A stretch of 64,000 bases of DNA from Paracoccus yibinensis (lineage in GTDB: Bacteria > Pseudomonadota > Alphaproteobacteria > Rhodobacterales > Rhodobacteraceae). Below, piece by piece: positions 18,199 to 27,955 of this stretch. Within the stretch, counting starts at the first letter, position 1. Every line of letters begins with the position of its first letter. The stretch lies in assembly GCF_030846195.1 (NCBI RefSeq), contig NZ_JAVCWH010000003.1, positions 462,001 to 526,000 on the forward strand, written 5' to 3'. The notes under the pieces are model-generated. The model ran no database searches. It had not been told where the DNA came from and saw only the letters and a program-made list of their open reading frames with translations. The position numbers and the translations under genes were made by a program.

Positions 18199-18897
18199 CT
18201 ATTCCTTCGGTGCCAGCAGGCGCAGCGCGGCGCGGATCAACGCGGGGGTCTGGAGGTTGGGTTCCCGCGCCTGCGCCTGCGCCTCGGCCACGGCCTGCGC
18301 GGCCTCGCTGGCAGCATAGCCCAGATTGGTCAGCGCGGACAGCGCGTCGGATGTCGCGCGCGCGGCCAGCATTGCGTCCGATGGCGCCGCGGGCTTGGCG
18401 GCGGCGGCAGGTTCGGGAACAGCCATGCCGCCGGTGTCCGCCTCGACCAGCGGCACGCCCATGTCCACCGTCAGCGTCGCGCCAAGCGCCATGACCGAAG
18501 GCGCCTTGTCCTTCAGTTCCAGCACAACCCGCTGCGCCAGCTTCGGCCCGACGCCCTGCGCCTTGCGGACGGATGCCCAGTCACCCAGGGCAATCGCCCG
18601 GCCCAGGCCTTCCGGCCCCAGGGTGCCCAAGATCGCCAGCGAGACCTTGGCCCCCACGCCCTGCACGCCCGTCAGCAGCCGGTGCCATTCCTTTTCCAGC
18701 ATCGACGTGAAGCCGAAGAGTTGCAGCAGATCCTCGCGCACCATCAGGTCGGTATAGAGCGCCACCGCCTGGCCCACCGGCGGCAGGCTGGCCGCGGTGC
18801 GTTCGCTGACATGGACGATATAGCCCACGCCGCGCACGTCGATCAGCACGTGGTCGCGGGCGCGGTGCAGGATGATCCCGGCGATGCGGCCGATCAT
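18199..18897 (-). CDS. ruvA: Holliday junction-binding protein RuvA
   Basis: RuvA binds four-way junctions as a tetramer and recruits RuvB. The 232-residue protein has the OB-fold domain I ([23 protein letters not shown] in pieces), helix-hairpin-helix motifs ([17 protein letters not shown] and [15 protein letters not shown]) and the C-terminal three-helix domain III ([16 protein letters not shown]). It is some 30 residues longer than E. coli RuvA because of an Ala-rich flexible linker before domain III. It overlaps the ruvC stop by four bases. Confidence 0.96.
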   Translation of the reverse strand: MIGRIAGIILHRARDHVLIDVRGVGYIVHVSERTAASLPPVGQAVALYTDLMVREDLLQLFGFTSMLEKEWHRLLTGVQGVGAKVSLAILGTLGPEGLGRAIALGDWASVRKAQGVGPKLAQRVVLELKDKAPSVMALGATLTVDMGVPLVEADTGGMAVPEPAAAAKPAAPSDAMLAARATSDALSALTNLGYAASEAAQAVAEAQAQAREPNLQTPALIRAALRLLAPKE

Positions 18898-19388
18898 GCC
18901 GTTCTCGCAATGCGCAGGGTGCGGCCTTGCAGGTGGCGGGCGTGGCAGATGGCGATGGCCAGCGCGTCTGCGGCGTCCGCGCTGTCGAAGGTGACGCCGG
19001 GAAGCTGGACCTTGACCATGTGCTGCACCTGTTCCTTGCCCGCATGACCCACGCCGACCACGGTCTTCTTGACGGCGTTCGGGGCATATTCGCCGATCGC
19101 CAGCCCGGCCTCGGCCGGAGCCAGCAGGGCAATGCCGCGCGCCTGGCCCAGCTTCAGCGTGCCGACGGCGTCCTTGTTCACGAAGGTCTGCTCGACCGCA
19201 GCGGCGTCCGGTGCATGGGCCGTAATGACCGCCGTCAGACCGCGATAAAGCTGCAGAAGGCGCACACCCAGATCCCCCGCATCGGTCTGGATCACGCCAT
19301 TGGCCACATGGCGCAGGCGCGATCCGTCAACCGCGATCACGCCCCAACCCATGTTCCTCAAGCCCGGGTCGATGCCCAGAACACGCAT
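18894..19388 (-). CDS. ruvC: Holliday junction resolvase RuvC
   Basis: RuvC cuts Holliday junctions symmetrically. The 164-residue protein begins [16 protein letters not shown] with the first catalytic Asp at residue 7, has Glu in [11 protein letters not shown], and the C-terminal acidic pair in [15 protein letters not shown]. Length and motif order match the family. It leads the ruvC-ruvA-htpX-ruvB operon. Confidence 0.97.
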   Translation of the reverse strand: MRVLGIDPGLRNMGWGVIAVDGSRLRHVANGVIQTDAGDLGVRLLQLYRGLTAVITAHAPDAAAVEQTFVNKDAVGTLKLGQARGIALLAPAEAGLAIGEYAPNAVKKTVVGVGHAGKEQVQHMVKVQLPGVTFDSADAADALAIAICHARHLQGRTLRIARTA

Positions 19389-19457
19389 GAACTGCCCTTT
19401 CGGTTTTCCGCAGACCTAGCACGAAAAGAGAACATTTGCCTAGAGGCCAAACCTGCA

Positions 19458-19479
19458 CCGGGGGCGCTTCGCCCCCCGG
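19458..19479. repeat. GC hairpin of the intergenic repeat family, 3' of dnaE
   Basis: A CCGGGGGCG...GCCCCCCGG hairpin is followed by a CCCCCAGAGGATAC core and a purine-rich tail (AGAAGATGAGG, to 19513). The layout matches the copies at 27681, 44448 and 51268. It lies between dnaE and ruvC, both on the minus strand, and may end dnaE transcription. Confidence 0.6.
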
Positions 19480-19515
19480 ACCCCCAGAGGATACTTGCGC
19501 ACAGAAGATGAGGCG

Positions 19516-22500
19516 TCACTCCTCGACCACGTCCAGAACGCCCGGCACCGCGCGCAGGGCCTGGCGGGCAGGGGTGGTCAGGGGGGCGTCATTTGCGACC
19601 TCGATCTCGATCACCTCGTCACCCTCGCGGATGCGCAGCAGAACGGGGCCGCGCGAGCGGGCGGGCACGGTGATTTCGGTGCGGATGCGGGCCAGCGTTT
19701 CGGCCAGCCGGGCGATGGTGTCGCTGCCCTGCATTTCCACGGCAAGGCAGCCCGCGCCCGCATCGGCGACGACGTTTTCCAGCAGATCGACGGAATTCGC
19801 CAGCATCTTGACCCCGTCTCCCGACGGCTCGACCTTGACCTGCAACACCACGTTCCGCCCCGGTTCCAGGCGGTCGCGCGATGCGGTCAGCAGGTCGGAG
19901 AACACCGTGACTTCGTAAAGCCCGGTCGGATCGGACAGGCTGACAAAGGCATAGGGCGTGCCCTTGGCCGACTTGCGTTCCATCCGCGCGGCGACCGTGC
20001 CCGCGATGCTGGCGACCAGCGGGCCGCCCAGGGCCTCCTGGCTGATCTCGGCCAATGTCAGGACCTTCTTGCGCTTCAGCGCGGGCAGGTAGTCGTCCAA
20101 AGGGTGGCCGGACAGGTAGAAGCCCACGGCCTTGTGTTCCTCGGCCAGCTTTTCGGTGGGCAGCCAGACGCCGGTGATGGGCGCGCGGGGCGGCGGCAGA
20201 TCCTCGCCCCCGCCGAACAGCGATGTCTGGCTGGAGGCCGCCTGGTCCTGCACCGCCGCCGACCAGGCACACAGCGCGTCCAGCCCCTTGACCACCCGGG
20301 CGCGGTTGTCGTCCAGCACGTCGAAGGCACCGGCACGGGCCAGCATCTCCAGCGGGCGCTTGCCCACGCGCTTCATGTCCACGCGGCGGGCGAAGTCGTG
20401 GATGTCGCGGAAGGGGGTGTCGCCCCGCGCATCATGGATCAGCTTCATCGCGTCCACGCCCACGCCTTTCAGCGCGCCCAGGGCGTAATGGATGCGGCCC
20501 TCGCGCACGCTGAAGGTGGGGGCCGAGCGGTTGACGCAGGGCGGCACGATGGCGATCCCCATGCGGTCGCATTCGCGTTTGTAGATCGCCAGCTTGTCGG
20601 TCAGGTGGATGTCGCAGTTCATCACCGCGGCCATGAATTCGACCGGGTGGTTCGCCTTCAGCCATGCCGTCTGATAGCTGACCACGGCATAGGCCGCCGC
20701 GTGGGACTTGTTGAAGCCATAGTTGGCGAATTTCTCCAGCAGGTCGAAGACCTCGCCCGCCTTCTTGGCGTCCACGCCGTTCGCCACCGCGCCATCGACG
20801 AATTTCGGGCGTTCCTTGGCCATCTCGGCGGCGATCTTCTTGCCCATGGCGCGGCGCAGCAGGTCGGCGCCGCCCAGCGAATATCCCGCCATGACCTGGG
20901 CGATCTGCATCACCTGTTCCTGATAGACGATGATGCCCTGCGTCTCGGCCAGGATCGGGTCGATGCTGGGGTGCAGCGATTCCAGTTCCCGCAGCCCGTT
21001 CTTGACCTCGCAATAGGTCGGGATGTTCTCCATCGGGCCGGGACGATAGAGCGCCACGAGCGCCACGATATCCTCGATGCAGGTGGGGCGCATCCGGCGC
21101 AGCGCGTCCATCATGCCCGAGCTTTCGACTTGGAACACCGCCACCGTCTTGGCGCTGGCGAACAGGTCGTATGTCGCCTTGTCGTCCAGCGGGATCAGGT
21201 TGATCTGGTTCTCGGTCCCCGGCGCCGGATCGTAAAGCTTGCGTCCGTCGGCCGCGACATGCAGGGGGCGCCCGCCCCCGTTGATCAGGTCCACGGCGTT
21301 CTGGATCACGGTCAGCGTCTTGAGGCCCAGGAAGTCGAACTTCACCAGCCCGGCCTGTTCGACCCATTTCATGTTGAACTGCGTGGCCGGCATGTCGGAT
21401 GCCGGATCGCGGTAAAGCGGCACCAACTGGTCCAGGGGCCGGTCGCCGATCACCACGCCCGCCGCGTGGGTGGATGCGTTGCGGTAAAGCCCTTCAAGCT
21501 GCTCGGCATAGTCCAGCAGGCGCTTGACGACCTCCTCCTTGGCGGCTTCGCGCAAGCGGGGTTCGTCGGCACGGGCCTTGGCGATGCTGACGGGCTTCAC
21601 GCCCTCGACCGGGATCATCTTGGACAGGCGGTCCACCTGGCCGAAGGGCATCTGCAAGACGCGGCCCACGTCGCGCACGGCGGCCTTGGACAGCAGCGCG
21701 CCGAAGGTGATGATCTGGCCCACCTTCTCGGCCCCGTATTTGCCCTGGACGTAGCGGATCACTTCCTCGCGCCGGTCCATGCAGAAGTCGATGTCGAAAT
21801 CCGGCATGGACACGCGTTCGGGGTTCAGGAAGCGTTCGAACAGCAGGTTGTAGCGCAGGGGGTCAAGGTCGGTGATCGTCAGCGCATAGGCCACCAGCGA
21901 CCCCGCGCCCGACCCCCGGCCCGGCCCCACGGGAATGTCGTGTTCCTTGGCCCAGCCGATGAAGTCGGCCACGATCAGAAAATAGCCTGGAAATCCCATC
22001 TGCTCGATGATGCCCAGCTCGAATTCCAGCCGGTTGTGGTATTCCTCGACGCTGACGGCATGGGGGATGACGGCCAGCCGCCGTTCCAGCCCCTCGCGGG
22101 CCTGGCGGCGCAACTCGCTGACCTCGTCATCGGCAAAGCGCGGCAGGATCGGGGCGTGCTTTTTCACGGCGAAGGCGCAGCGGCGGGCGATCTCAACCGT
22201 GTTTTCCAGCGCCTCAGGCAAGTCGGCGAACAGCACGGCCATTTCCTCGGCCGACTTGAAGTAATGCTGCGGCGTCAGGCGGCGGCGGGGCTGCGACTGG
22301 TCCACATAGGCCTTTTCCGCGATGCAGATCAGGGCATCATGCGCCTCGAACATCTGAGCCTTCGGGAAATAGACATCGTTCGTCGCGACAAGCGGCAGGG
22401 ATTTCGCATAGGCAAGGTCGATCAGCCCGGATTCGGAAGCGGCCTCGGGGGGCATCAACTGGCCGTTCTCGCCGGGGTGGCGCTGCAATTCGACGTAAAG

Positions 22501-22986
22501 GCGCGTCGGGAAAGCGGCGGCCAGCCGGTCGGCCAGGGCATCGGCCTTGTCGCGTTGCCCTTGCGCGATCAGGCATCCCAGTGGCCCCGTCGCACCGCCG
22601 GTCAAGCAGATCAGGCCCTCGGCATGCTTGCACAGTTCGTCGACCGTGACATGGGGCAGCGCACCGCCGTCGCGCAGGTAAAGGCAGGTGGACAGCGCCA
22701 TCAGGTTCAGCCAGCCCGCCTGGTTCTGCGCCAGCAGGACCACAGGCCCTGTGGCGCCGTCCTGAAGCGTGATCTGGCAGCCGACGATCGGCTGGACCCC
22801 CTTGTCCATCGCCTTCACGCTGAATTCCAGCGCCGCGAACATCGCATTGGTGTCGGTCAGCGCGACGGCAGGCATCCCTGCATCTGCAGCCAGGCCGGGC
22901 AGCTTGCCCACGGGAATGGCGCCTTCCAGCAACGAATGCTCGGAATGTGTGCGGAGGTGGATGAATCGGGGGGGTTTTGCGGCCAT
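19516..22986 (-). CDS. dnaE: DNA polymerase III alpha subunit
   Basis: This is the catalytic subunit of the replicative polymerase. The 1156-residue protein opens with the PHP domain (FIHLRTHSEHSLLEGA). The C-family active-site acidic residues appear in PDFDIDFCMDRREEVI, with GRGSGAGSLVAYAL upstream. The fingers and beta-binding region follow (LLRRAMGKK, FNKSHAAAYAVVSYQTAWLK), then an OB domain (GPLVASIAGTVAARMERKSA). It is DnaE1-like in length. It is divergent from the BMP-type importer at 23083, with under 100 bp between them. Confidence 0.97.
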   Translation of the reverse strand: MAAKPPRFIHLRTHSEHSLLEGAIPVGKLPGLAADAGMPAVALTDTNAMFAALEFSVKAMDKGVQPIVGCQITLQDGATGPVVLLAQNQAGWLNLMALSTCLYLRDGGALPHVTVDELCKHAEGLICLTGGATGPLGCLIAQGQRDKADALADRLAAAFPTRLYVELQRHPGENGQLMPPEAASESGLIDLAYAKSLPLVATNDVYFPKAQMFEAHDALICIAEKAYVDQSQPRRRLTPQHYFKSAEEMAVLFADLPEALENTVEIARRCAFAVKKHAPILPRFADDEVSELRRQAREGLERRLAVIPHAVSVEEYHNRLEFELGIIEQMGFPGYFLIVADFIGWAKEHDIPVGPGRGSGAGSLVAYALTITDLDPLRYNLLFERFLNPERVSMPDFDIDFCMDRREEVIRYVQGKYGAEKVGQIITFGALLSKAAVRDVGRVLQMPFGQVDRLSKMIPVEGVKPVSIAKARADEPRLREAAKEEVVKRLLDYAEQLEGLYRNASTHAAGVVIGDRPLDQLVPLYRDPASDMPATQFNMKWVEQAGLVKFDFLGLKTLTVIQNAVDLINGGGRPLHVAADGRKLYDPAPGTENQINLIPLDDKATYDLFASAKTVAVFQVESSGMMDALRRMRPTCIEDIVALVALYRPGPMENIPTYCEVKNGLRELESLHPSIDPILAETQGIIVYQEQVMQIAQVMAGYSLGGADLLRRAMGKKIAAEMAKERPKFVDGAVANGVDAKKAGEVFDLLEKFANYGFNKSHAAAYAVVSYQTAWLKANHPVEFMAAVMNCDIHLTDKLAIYKRECDRMGIAIVPPCVNRSAPTFSVREGRIHYALGALKGVGVDAMKLIHDARGDTPFRDIHDFARRVDMKRVGKRPLEMLARAGAFDVLDDNRARVVKGLDALCAWSAAVQDQAASSQTSLFGGGEDLPPPRAPITGVWLPTEKLAEEHKAVGFYLSGHPLDDYLPALKRKKVLTLAEISQEALGGPLVASIAGTVAARMERKSAKGTPYAFVSLSDPTGLYEVTVFSDLLTASRDRLEPGRNVVLQVKVEPSGDGVKMLANSVDLLENVVADAGAGCLAVEMQGSDTIARLAETLARIRTEITVPARSRGPVLLRIREGDEVIEIEVANDAPLTTPARQALRAVPGVLDVVEE

Positions 22987-23082
22987 GCAAGACGTCTATC
23001 GCAACCTGCCGAAACAGCGCAATTGCCCTGGACGTCACTTGCGCGATAAGCATGTGTAAGGATTTGACCAAGGGGACAAAGT

Positions 23083-24603
23083 TTGATCGACGCGGCAGTT
23101 TTCCAAGCCAAGGGGATCGGCAAATCCTATCCCGGCGTCCGCGCCAATGACGGTGTGTCCTTTACGGTCGCCCCAGGCGAGATCCACGCCCTTCTGGGCG
23201 AAAACGGCGCGGGCAAATCCACGCTGGTCAAGATGATCTATGGCCTGGTCCGCCCCGACGATGGGGAAATGGTGCTGAACGGCCAGCCACACCACCCCGC
23301 CGATCCCCGTGCCGCGCGCGCGGCGGGCGTGGCGATGGTCTTCCAGCATTTCAGCCTGTTCGACGCGCTGACGGTCGCGGAAAACATCGCCCTGGGCATG
23401 GAGAACCCGCCGCCCCGGCGCGAGTTGTCAGACCGGATCGCGCAGGTCAGCCAGGATTTCGGCCTGCCGCTGAACCCCGCCCGCCGCGTCGTCACTCTGT
23501 CGGCGGGCGAGCGCCAGCGGGTCGAGATCATCCGCTGCCTTCTGCAGAACCCGCGCCTGCTGATCATGGACGAGCCAACCAGCGTCCTGACCCCTCAGGA
23601 AGCCGAACTGCTGTTTGCGACCTTGCGCAAGCTTGCCGACCAAGGGACCGCGATCCTTTATATCAGCCACAAGCTGGAGGAGATCCGCACCCATTGCGAC
23701 CGCGCCACGATCCTGCGCGGCGGCCGCGTGGTGGACAGTTGCGATCCGCGCGAACATTCCGCCCGGACGCTGGCCGCGATGATGGTCGGGGGCGAGATGC
23801 GCCCCATCGACCGCAGCGGGCGGCAGGCGGGTGACGTTCTGCTGCAGGTCCGCGCCCTGTCCCAACCCGCCCCCACGGCGGAAGGGACGGCGCTGAAATC
23901 CGTTGCGCTGACGCTTCGCGCGGGCGAGATCCTGGGCATCGGCGGCGTCGCCGGGAACGGCCAGGACGAACTGCTGGCTGCGCTCTCGGGCGAGATTCGC
24001 AGCGCCCCCGGCACGATCCTGCTGGAGGGCGCGGACCTGTCCCGCCATGGTCCCGAGGCGCGCCGCAGCGCCGGCCTTCTGGCCGCGCCCGAGGATCGGC
24101 TGGGCCATGCCGCCGTCCCGGATTTCAGCCTGACCGACAACACGCTGCTGACCGCAGGCGCGCGCAAGGGACTGGTCCGCAAGGGGATGATCGACCGCGC
24201 CGCCGCCCGCGCCTTTGCCGAAGCGGTCATTCGCGCCTTCGACGTTCGCACCCCTGGCCCTGGGACCGCTGCCAAGGCCCTGTCCGGCGGCAACCTGCAG
24301 AAATTCGTGATCGGGCGCGAGGTCATGCAGGCCCCCCGCGTGCTGGTGGTGAACCAGCCCACCTGGGGCGTCGATGCGGGCGCCGCCGCCGCCGTGCGCC
24401 AGTCGCTGCTGGATCTGGCGCGGTCCGGGGCGGGCGTCATCGTGATTTCACAGGATCTGGACGAACTCTTGGAACTCTCCGACCGCTTCTGCGCGCTGAA
24501 CGAAGGCCGCTTGTCCGCCCCCCGCCCGACCGACGGGCTGACGCTTGACCAGATCGGCCTGATGCTGGGCGGCGCGCATGGCATGGAAGTCGCCCATCTA
24601 TGA
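23083..24603 (+). CDS. BMP-type ABC importer, double ATPase subunit
   Basis: A 506-residue protein made of two ABC ATPase domains, as in sugar and nucleoside importers. Domain 1 has Walker A GENGAGKST, signature LSAGERQRVEI and Walker B LLIMDEPTSV. Domain 2 has a degenerate Walker A (GGVAGNGQDE), signature LSGGNLQKFVIGRE and LVVNQPTWGVD. Only one site is likely fully active. The start is a TTG with AGGGGA about 8 bases upstream, giving MIDAAVFQAKGIGKSYPG. The next gene overlaps by four bases. With the two permeases and the BMP binding protein it forms a likely nucleoside/purine uptake system. Confidence 0.93.
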   Translation: MIDAAVFQAKGIGKSYPGVRANDGVSFTVAPGEIHALLGENGAGKSTLVKMIYGLVRPDDGEMVLNGQPHHPADPRAARAAGVAMVFQHFSLFDALTVAENIALGMENPPPRRELSDRIAQVSQDFGLPLNPARRVVTLSAGERQRVEIIRCLLQNPRLLIMDEPTSVLTPQEAELLFATLRKLADQGTAILYISHKLEEIRTHCDRATILRGGRVVDSCDPREHSARTLAAMMVGGEMRPIDRSGRQAGDVLLQVRALSQPAPTAEGTALKSVALTLRAGEILGIGGVAGNGQDELLAALSGEIRSAPGTILLEGADLSRHGPEARRSAGLLAAPEDRLGHAAVPDFSLTDNTLLTAGARKGLVRKGMIDRAAARAFAEAVIRAFDVRTPGPGTAAKALSGGNLQKFVIGREVMQAPRVLVVNQPTWGVDAGAAAAVRQSLLDLARSGAGVIVISQDLDELLELSDRFCALNEGRLSAPRPTDGLTLDQIGLMLGGAHGMEVAHL

Positions 24604-25676
24604 TCCGCCTCGTTCCCCGCTCTGATACCCCTGCCCTGCTGCAGGTCGCCACGCCCGTGATGGCGGTGCTGGCGACGATGATCGCGGGCGGCATCCTGTT
24701 CGCCATCATGGGCTATGACCCCGTCGCCGCCATCAAGACGATCTTCTGGGACCCGCTGTTCGGCCTGGCGGCCAGCTATTCCCGCCCGCAACTGCTGGTG
24801 AAGGCCGCGCCCCTGATCCTGATCGCCTCGGGCCTCGCCGTGGGCTTCCGCGCGGGCATCTGGAACATCGGGGCCGAGGGGCAATACATCATCGGCGCCA
24901 TCACCGGCGCCGCCGTGGCGCTTGCCGCCTATCCCGCGCCCGAGATGTGGATCTTCCCCGCCATGGTCATCGCGGGCGCGGCAGGGGGTTGGGCATGGGG
25001 CATGATCCCGGCCCTGCTGCGCAACTGGTTCGGCGCCTCCGAGATCCTGGTCTCGCTGATGCTGGTCTATGTCGCACAGCGCATCGCCGCCTGGATGGCC
25101 TTTGGCCCGATGAGGAACCCCGAAGGCTTCGGGATGCCCGGATCGCGCAACCTGCAACAGTATCCCGCAGCCTCGAACCCGGAACTGATCGCCGGGACCG
25201 GCGCGCATTGGGGCGTGGTCGCGGCAGCCGCAGCCGTGCTGGCGACCTGGTTCCTGATGTCGCGCCATATCCGAGGCTTCCATATCCGCGCCGCCGGCAC
25301 CGCCCCGCGGGCTGCGCGTTTTGCGGGAGTGAGGCCGGAAACGCTAGTGGCCTTCTGCCTGGGCCTCTCGGGCGCGCTTGCCGGAATGGCCGGGCTGTTC
25401 GAGGTCGCGGGCCCCGCAGGCCAGATCACCGACAAGGTCGGCGTGGGCTATGGCTTTACCGCGATCATCGTGGCCTTCCTGGGCCGGTTGCATCCGGTGG
25501 GCATCCTTCTGGCGGGGCTGCTGCTGGCCTTGACCTATATCGGCGGGGAACTGGCGCAATTGACGATGAACCTGCCCGCCGCGACCGTGCAGGTCTTCCA
25601 GGGGATGCTGCTGTTCTTCCTGCTGGGCTTCGACCTGCTGACCCGATACCGCATTGCCCGGAGGGTCACGGCATGA
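24600..25676 (+). CDS. BMP-type ABC importer permease 1
   Basis: A 358-residue inner-membrane permease of the BPD_transp_2 type. Hydrophobic segments include VMAVLATMIAGGILFAIMGY, the conserved GFRAGIWNIGAEGQYIIGAI box, AMVIAGAAGGWAWG, LVAFCLGLSGALAGMAGLFEV and GFTAIIVAFLGRLHPVGILLAG. The NIGAEGQ motif is diagnostic of RbsC/YufP-like permeases. It overlaps the genes on both sides (ATGA), so stoichiometric expression is likely. Confidence 0.93.
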   Translation: MIRLVPRSDTPALLQVATPVMAVLATMIAGGILFAIMGYDPVAAIKTIFWDPLFGLAASYSRPQLLVKAAPLILIASGLAVGFRAGIWNIGAEGQYIIGAITGAAVALAAYPAPEMWIFPAMVIAGAAGGWAWGMIPALLRNWFGASEILVSLMLVYVAQRIAAWMAFGPMRNPEGFGMPGSRNLQQYPAASNPELIAGTGAHWGVVAAAAAVLATWFLMSRHIRGFHIRAAGTAPRAARFAGVRPETLVAFCLGLSGALAGMAGLFEVAGPAGQITDKVGVGYGFTAIIVAFLGRLHPVGILLAGLLLALTYIGGELAQLTMNLPAATVQVFQGMLLFFLLGFDLLTRYRIARRVTA

Positions 25677-26560
25677 TCGACCCCATCGCCCTGTTCCTGC
25701 TGCTTCTGTCTGCTTCCACACCCATCCTGTTCGCCGCCCTGGGCGAGTTGGTCGTCGAACGCGCGGGCGTCCTGAACCTCGGGGTCGAGGGGATGATGAT
25801 CATGGGCGCCCTGTCGGGCTTTGCCACCGCCCATTACAGCGGCAACGCCTTCCTGGGCTTCGCCGCAGCCGCCCTGGCCGGTGCCCTGGTCGCCCTGCCC
25901 TTCGCGATCCTGACGCAGTTCCTGATGTCGAACCAGGTCGCATCCGGTCTGGCGCTGACGCTGTTCGGGCTGGGGCTGGCCGCGCTGTTCGGCAAGCCGG
26001 TCGAGGGGGTGAAGGCACCCACGATGGCCGCGGGACCGCTGGGCCTCAACTGGATCGTCTGGCTGGGTCTGGCGATGGTGCCCGCGATCTGGTGGTTCCT
26101 GAACCGGTCGCGCGCGGGCCTGATTCTGCGCGGGGTGGGCGAGAACCACGACGCGGCCCATGCGCTTGGCTATGACGTGCGCCAGGTGCGCCTTGCCGCC
26201 ATCGCCTTTGGCGGAGCCATGGCGGGCGTGGGCGGGGCCTTCATTTCCATCGCCACCGTGCTGCAATGGACCGAAGGCATGACGGCGGGCGCGGGCTGGA
26301 TCGCGCTTGCCATCGTGGTCTTTTCCAATTGGACCGCACCGGGCGTGCTGGCGGGCGCATGGCTTTTCGGCGGGGTCACCGTGCTGCAACTGCGCCTTCA
26401 GGCGGCGGGCGTGCGGGTGCCGGTGCAGCTTCTGTCCATGGCGCCCTATCTGGCGACGATCATCGTGCTGGTCGCCATTTCGGCCCGGCAGAAATTCAGC
26501 CGCCGCGCAGGCGGCGCGGCCCCCGGATCGCTGGGGCAGGATTTCCACGCCCTGCGCTGA
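25673..26560 (+). CDS. BMP-type ABC importer permease 2
   Basis: A 295-residue permease of the YufQ type. It opens with the PIALFLLLLSASTPILFAAL helix and the NLGVEGMMIMGA box that parallels NIGAEGQ in its partner. Later segments include GWIALAIVVFSNWTAPGVLAGA and APYLATIIVLVAISA. The ATG overlaps the stop of permease 1; a longer upstream reading lies inside that gene and is not coding. The two different permeases would form a heterodimeric channel. Confidence 0.93.
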   Translation: MIDPIALFLLLLSASTPILFAALGELVVERAGVLNLGVEGMMIMGALSGFATAHYSGNAFLGFAAAALAGALVALPFAILTQFLMSNQVASGLALTLFGLGLAALFGKPVEGVKAPTMAAGPLGLNWIVWLGLAMVPAIWWFLNRSRAGLILRGVGENHDAAHALGYDVRQVRLAAIAFGGAMAGVGGAFISIATVLQWTEGMTAGAGWIALAIVVFSNWTAPGVLAGAWLFGGVTVLQLRLQAAGVRVPVQLLSMAPYLATIIVLVAISARQKFSRRAGGAAPGSLGQDFHALR

Positions 26561-26590
26561 CAGCGCCGGGCCAATCACAGAGAGGGACAC

Positions 26591-27670
26591 ATGAACCGCA
26601 GACAGCTTATCGCCAGCGTCGCCGCCATGACGACGATCAGCCTTGCCGTGCCCGCCTGGGCGCAGGACGAGCCGCTGAAGGTCGGCTTCATCTATGTCGG
26701 CCCGGTGGGCGACGGCGGCTGGACCTATCAGCACGACCAGGGCCGCCTGGCGGTCGAGGCCGAGTTTGGCGACCGCGTGGAAACCACCTTCATCGAAAGC
26801 GTCCCGGAAGGGGCCGACGCCGAACGCGCCATCACCCAGCTTGTGCTGGCGGGAAACAAGCTGATCTTCACGACCAGCTTCGGCTTCATGGATCCCACCA
26901 TCAACGTCGCCGCGAAATTCCCGGACGTGAAGTTCGAACACGCGACCGGCTACAAGCGCGCGGACAACGTCGCCACCTATGACGCACGCTTCTATGAAGG
27001 CCGCGCGGTGATCGGCACCATCGCGGGCCGGATGACCAAGTCGAACAAGATCGGCTATATCGGGTCGTTCCCAATCCCCGAGGTGATCCAGGGCATCAAC
27101 AGCAGCTTCATCCACGCCCGCAAGGTGAACCCGGATGTCGAGATGAAAGTCGTCTGGGCCTATAGCTGGTTCGACCCCGCGAAAGAAGCCGACGCGGCTG
27201 CGGCCCTGCTGGCCGAAGGCGTGGACGTGATCCTGCAACACACCGATTCGACCGCGCCGCTGGCGAAGGCCCAGGAGGCGGGCGCCATCGGCTTTGGCCA
27301 GGCCAGCGACATGGCGGCCTTTGCCCCGACCCCGCGCGTGTCCTCGATCATCGACAACTGGGCGCCCTATTACATCAAGCGCGTGGGCCAGGTCCTGGAC
27401 GGCACCTGGACCTCCGAGGCCACCTGGGCGGGGATCGGCGACGGCGAGGTCGTGATCGGCGAGATCACCGAGGCCGTTCCCGCCGAGGTCAAGGCCGAGG
27501 CCCTCGCCCTGCGCGACAAGATCGCGGCGGGCGAATACCACCCCTTCACCGGCCCGTTGAACAAGGCCGACGGTTCCGCCTGGCTGGCCGAGGGCCAGAC
27601 GGCCACCGACGAGGAACTGTCGGGCATGAACTTCTTTGTCGAAGGCATCACGGCGGAAATCCCGCAATAA
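26591..27670 (+). CDS. BMP family ABC substrate-binding protein
   Basis: A 359-residue periplasmic binding protein of the Bmp/PnrA/Med family, which in characterised members binds purine nucleosides or related compounds. The N terminus (NRRQLIASVAAMTTISLAVPAWA) is a signal peptide with an Arg pair, possibly Tat-compatible. The family markers KVGFIYVGPVGDGGWTYQHD and GTIAGRMTKSNKIGYIGSFP are clear, as is the later SSIIDNWAPYYIKRV. Conventional order would put this gene first; here it is last, 30 bp after permease 2, with GAGAGGGAC upstream of its ATG. The ligand is inferred. Confidence 0.93.
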   Translation: MNRRQLIASVAAMTTISLAVPAWAQDEPLKVGFIYVGPVGDGGWTYQHDQGRLAVEAEFGDRVETTFIESVPEGADAERAITQLVLAGNKLIFTTSFGFMDPTINVAAKFPDVKFEHATGYKRADNVATYDARFYEGRAVIGTIAGRMTKSNKIGYIGSFPIPEVIQGINSSFIHARKVNPDVEMKVVWAYSWFDPAKEADAAAALLAEGVDVILQHTDSTAPLAKAQEAGAIGFGQASDMAAFAPTPRVSSIIDNWAPYYIKRVGQVLDGTWTSEATWAGIGDGEVVIGEITEAVPAEVKAEALALRDKIAAGEYHPFTGPLNKADGSAWLAEGQTATDEELSGMNFFVEGITAEIPQ

Positions 27671-27680
27671 GAAAGCCAGG

Positions 27681-27769
27681 GGCGCTGCCCCCGGACCCCC
27701 GGGATATTTTCACCAAGGCAAAGACCATGACGCCCCGCTTCCAAAAGGAAACGGGGCGCTTTGCCTTGG
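27681..27769 (+). repeat. Intergenic repeat with nested inverted repeats after the BMP operon
   Basis: A GGGGCGCTGCCCC hairpin and GGACCCCCGGGATATTTTC core are followed by CCAAGGCAAAG (27713-27723). This last element is inverted at 27759-27769, enclosing the CGCCCCG/CGGGGCG stem (27731-27737 with 27752-27758). It probably ends transcription of the importer operon. Confidence 0.7.
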
Positions 27770-27840
27770 ACGGTCATCGGCGTCCCCGCCTGTACCGTAA
27801 GTCCCTTCTAACGCCGACAGGTTAAGGAAGCGTTTCGCCT

Positions 27841-27862
27841 CTTTGCCTTGGCGAAAATATCC
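27841..27862 (-). repeat. Inverted partner copy of the intergenic repeat core
   Basis: This 22-base element is the reverse complement of 27702-27723 with one mismatch (TTTGCCTTGG plus GAAAATATCC). A GGGGGC/GCCCCC hairpin follows at 27932-27948. It is the 3' flank of purU, so each of the two convergent genes carries one copy facing the other. Confidence 0.7.
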
Positions 27863-27955
27863 TGCTGGTGAGGAGCGCCCGGAAAAGATCCAGTGGACCT
27901 TTTCCAGCGACGAACGCGCGTCAACGCGGCGGGGGGCGCAAAGCCCCCTTCTTCT

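Noticed and set aside
19495..23049. A 1184-codon open frame antisense to dnaE
   Set aside because: High-GC third-position bias leaves the opposite strand open; dnaE has all polymerase motifs while the antisense product has none.
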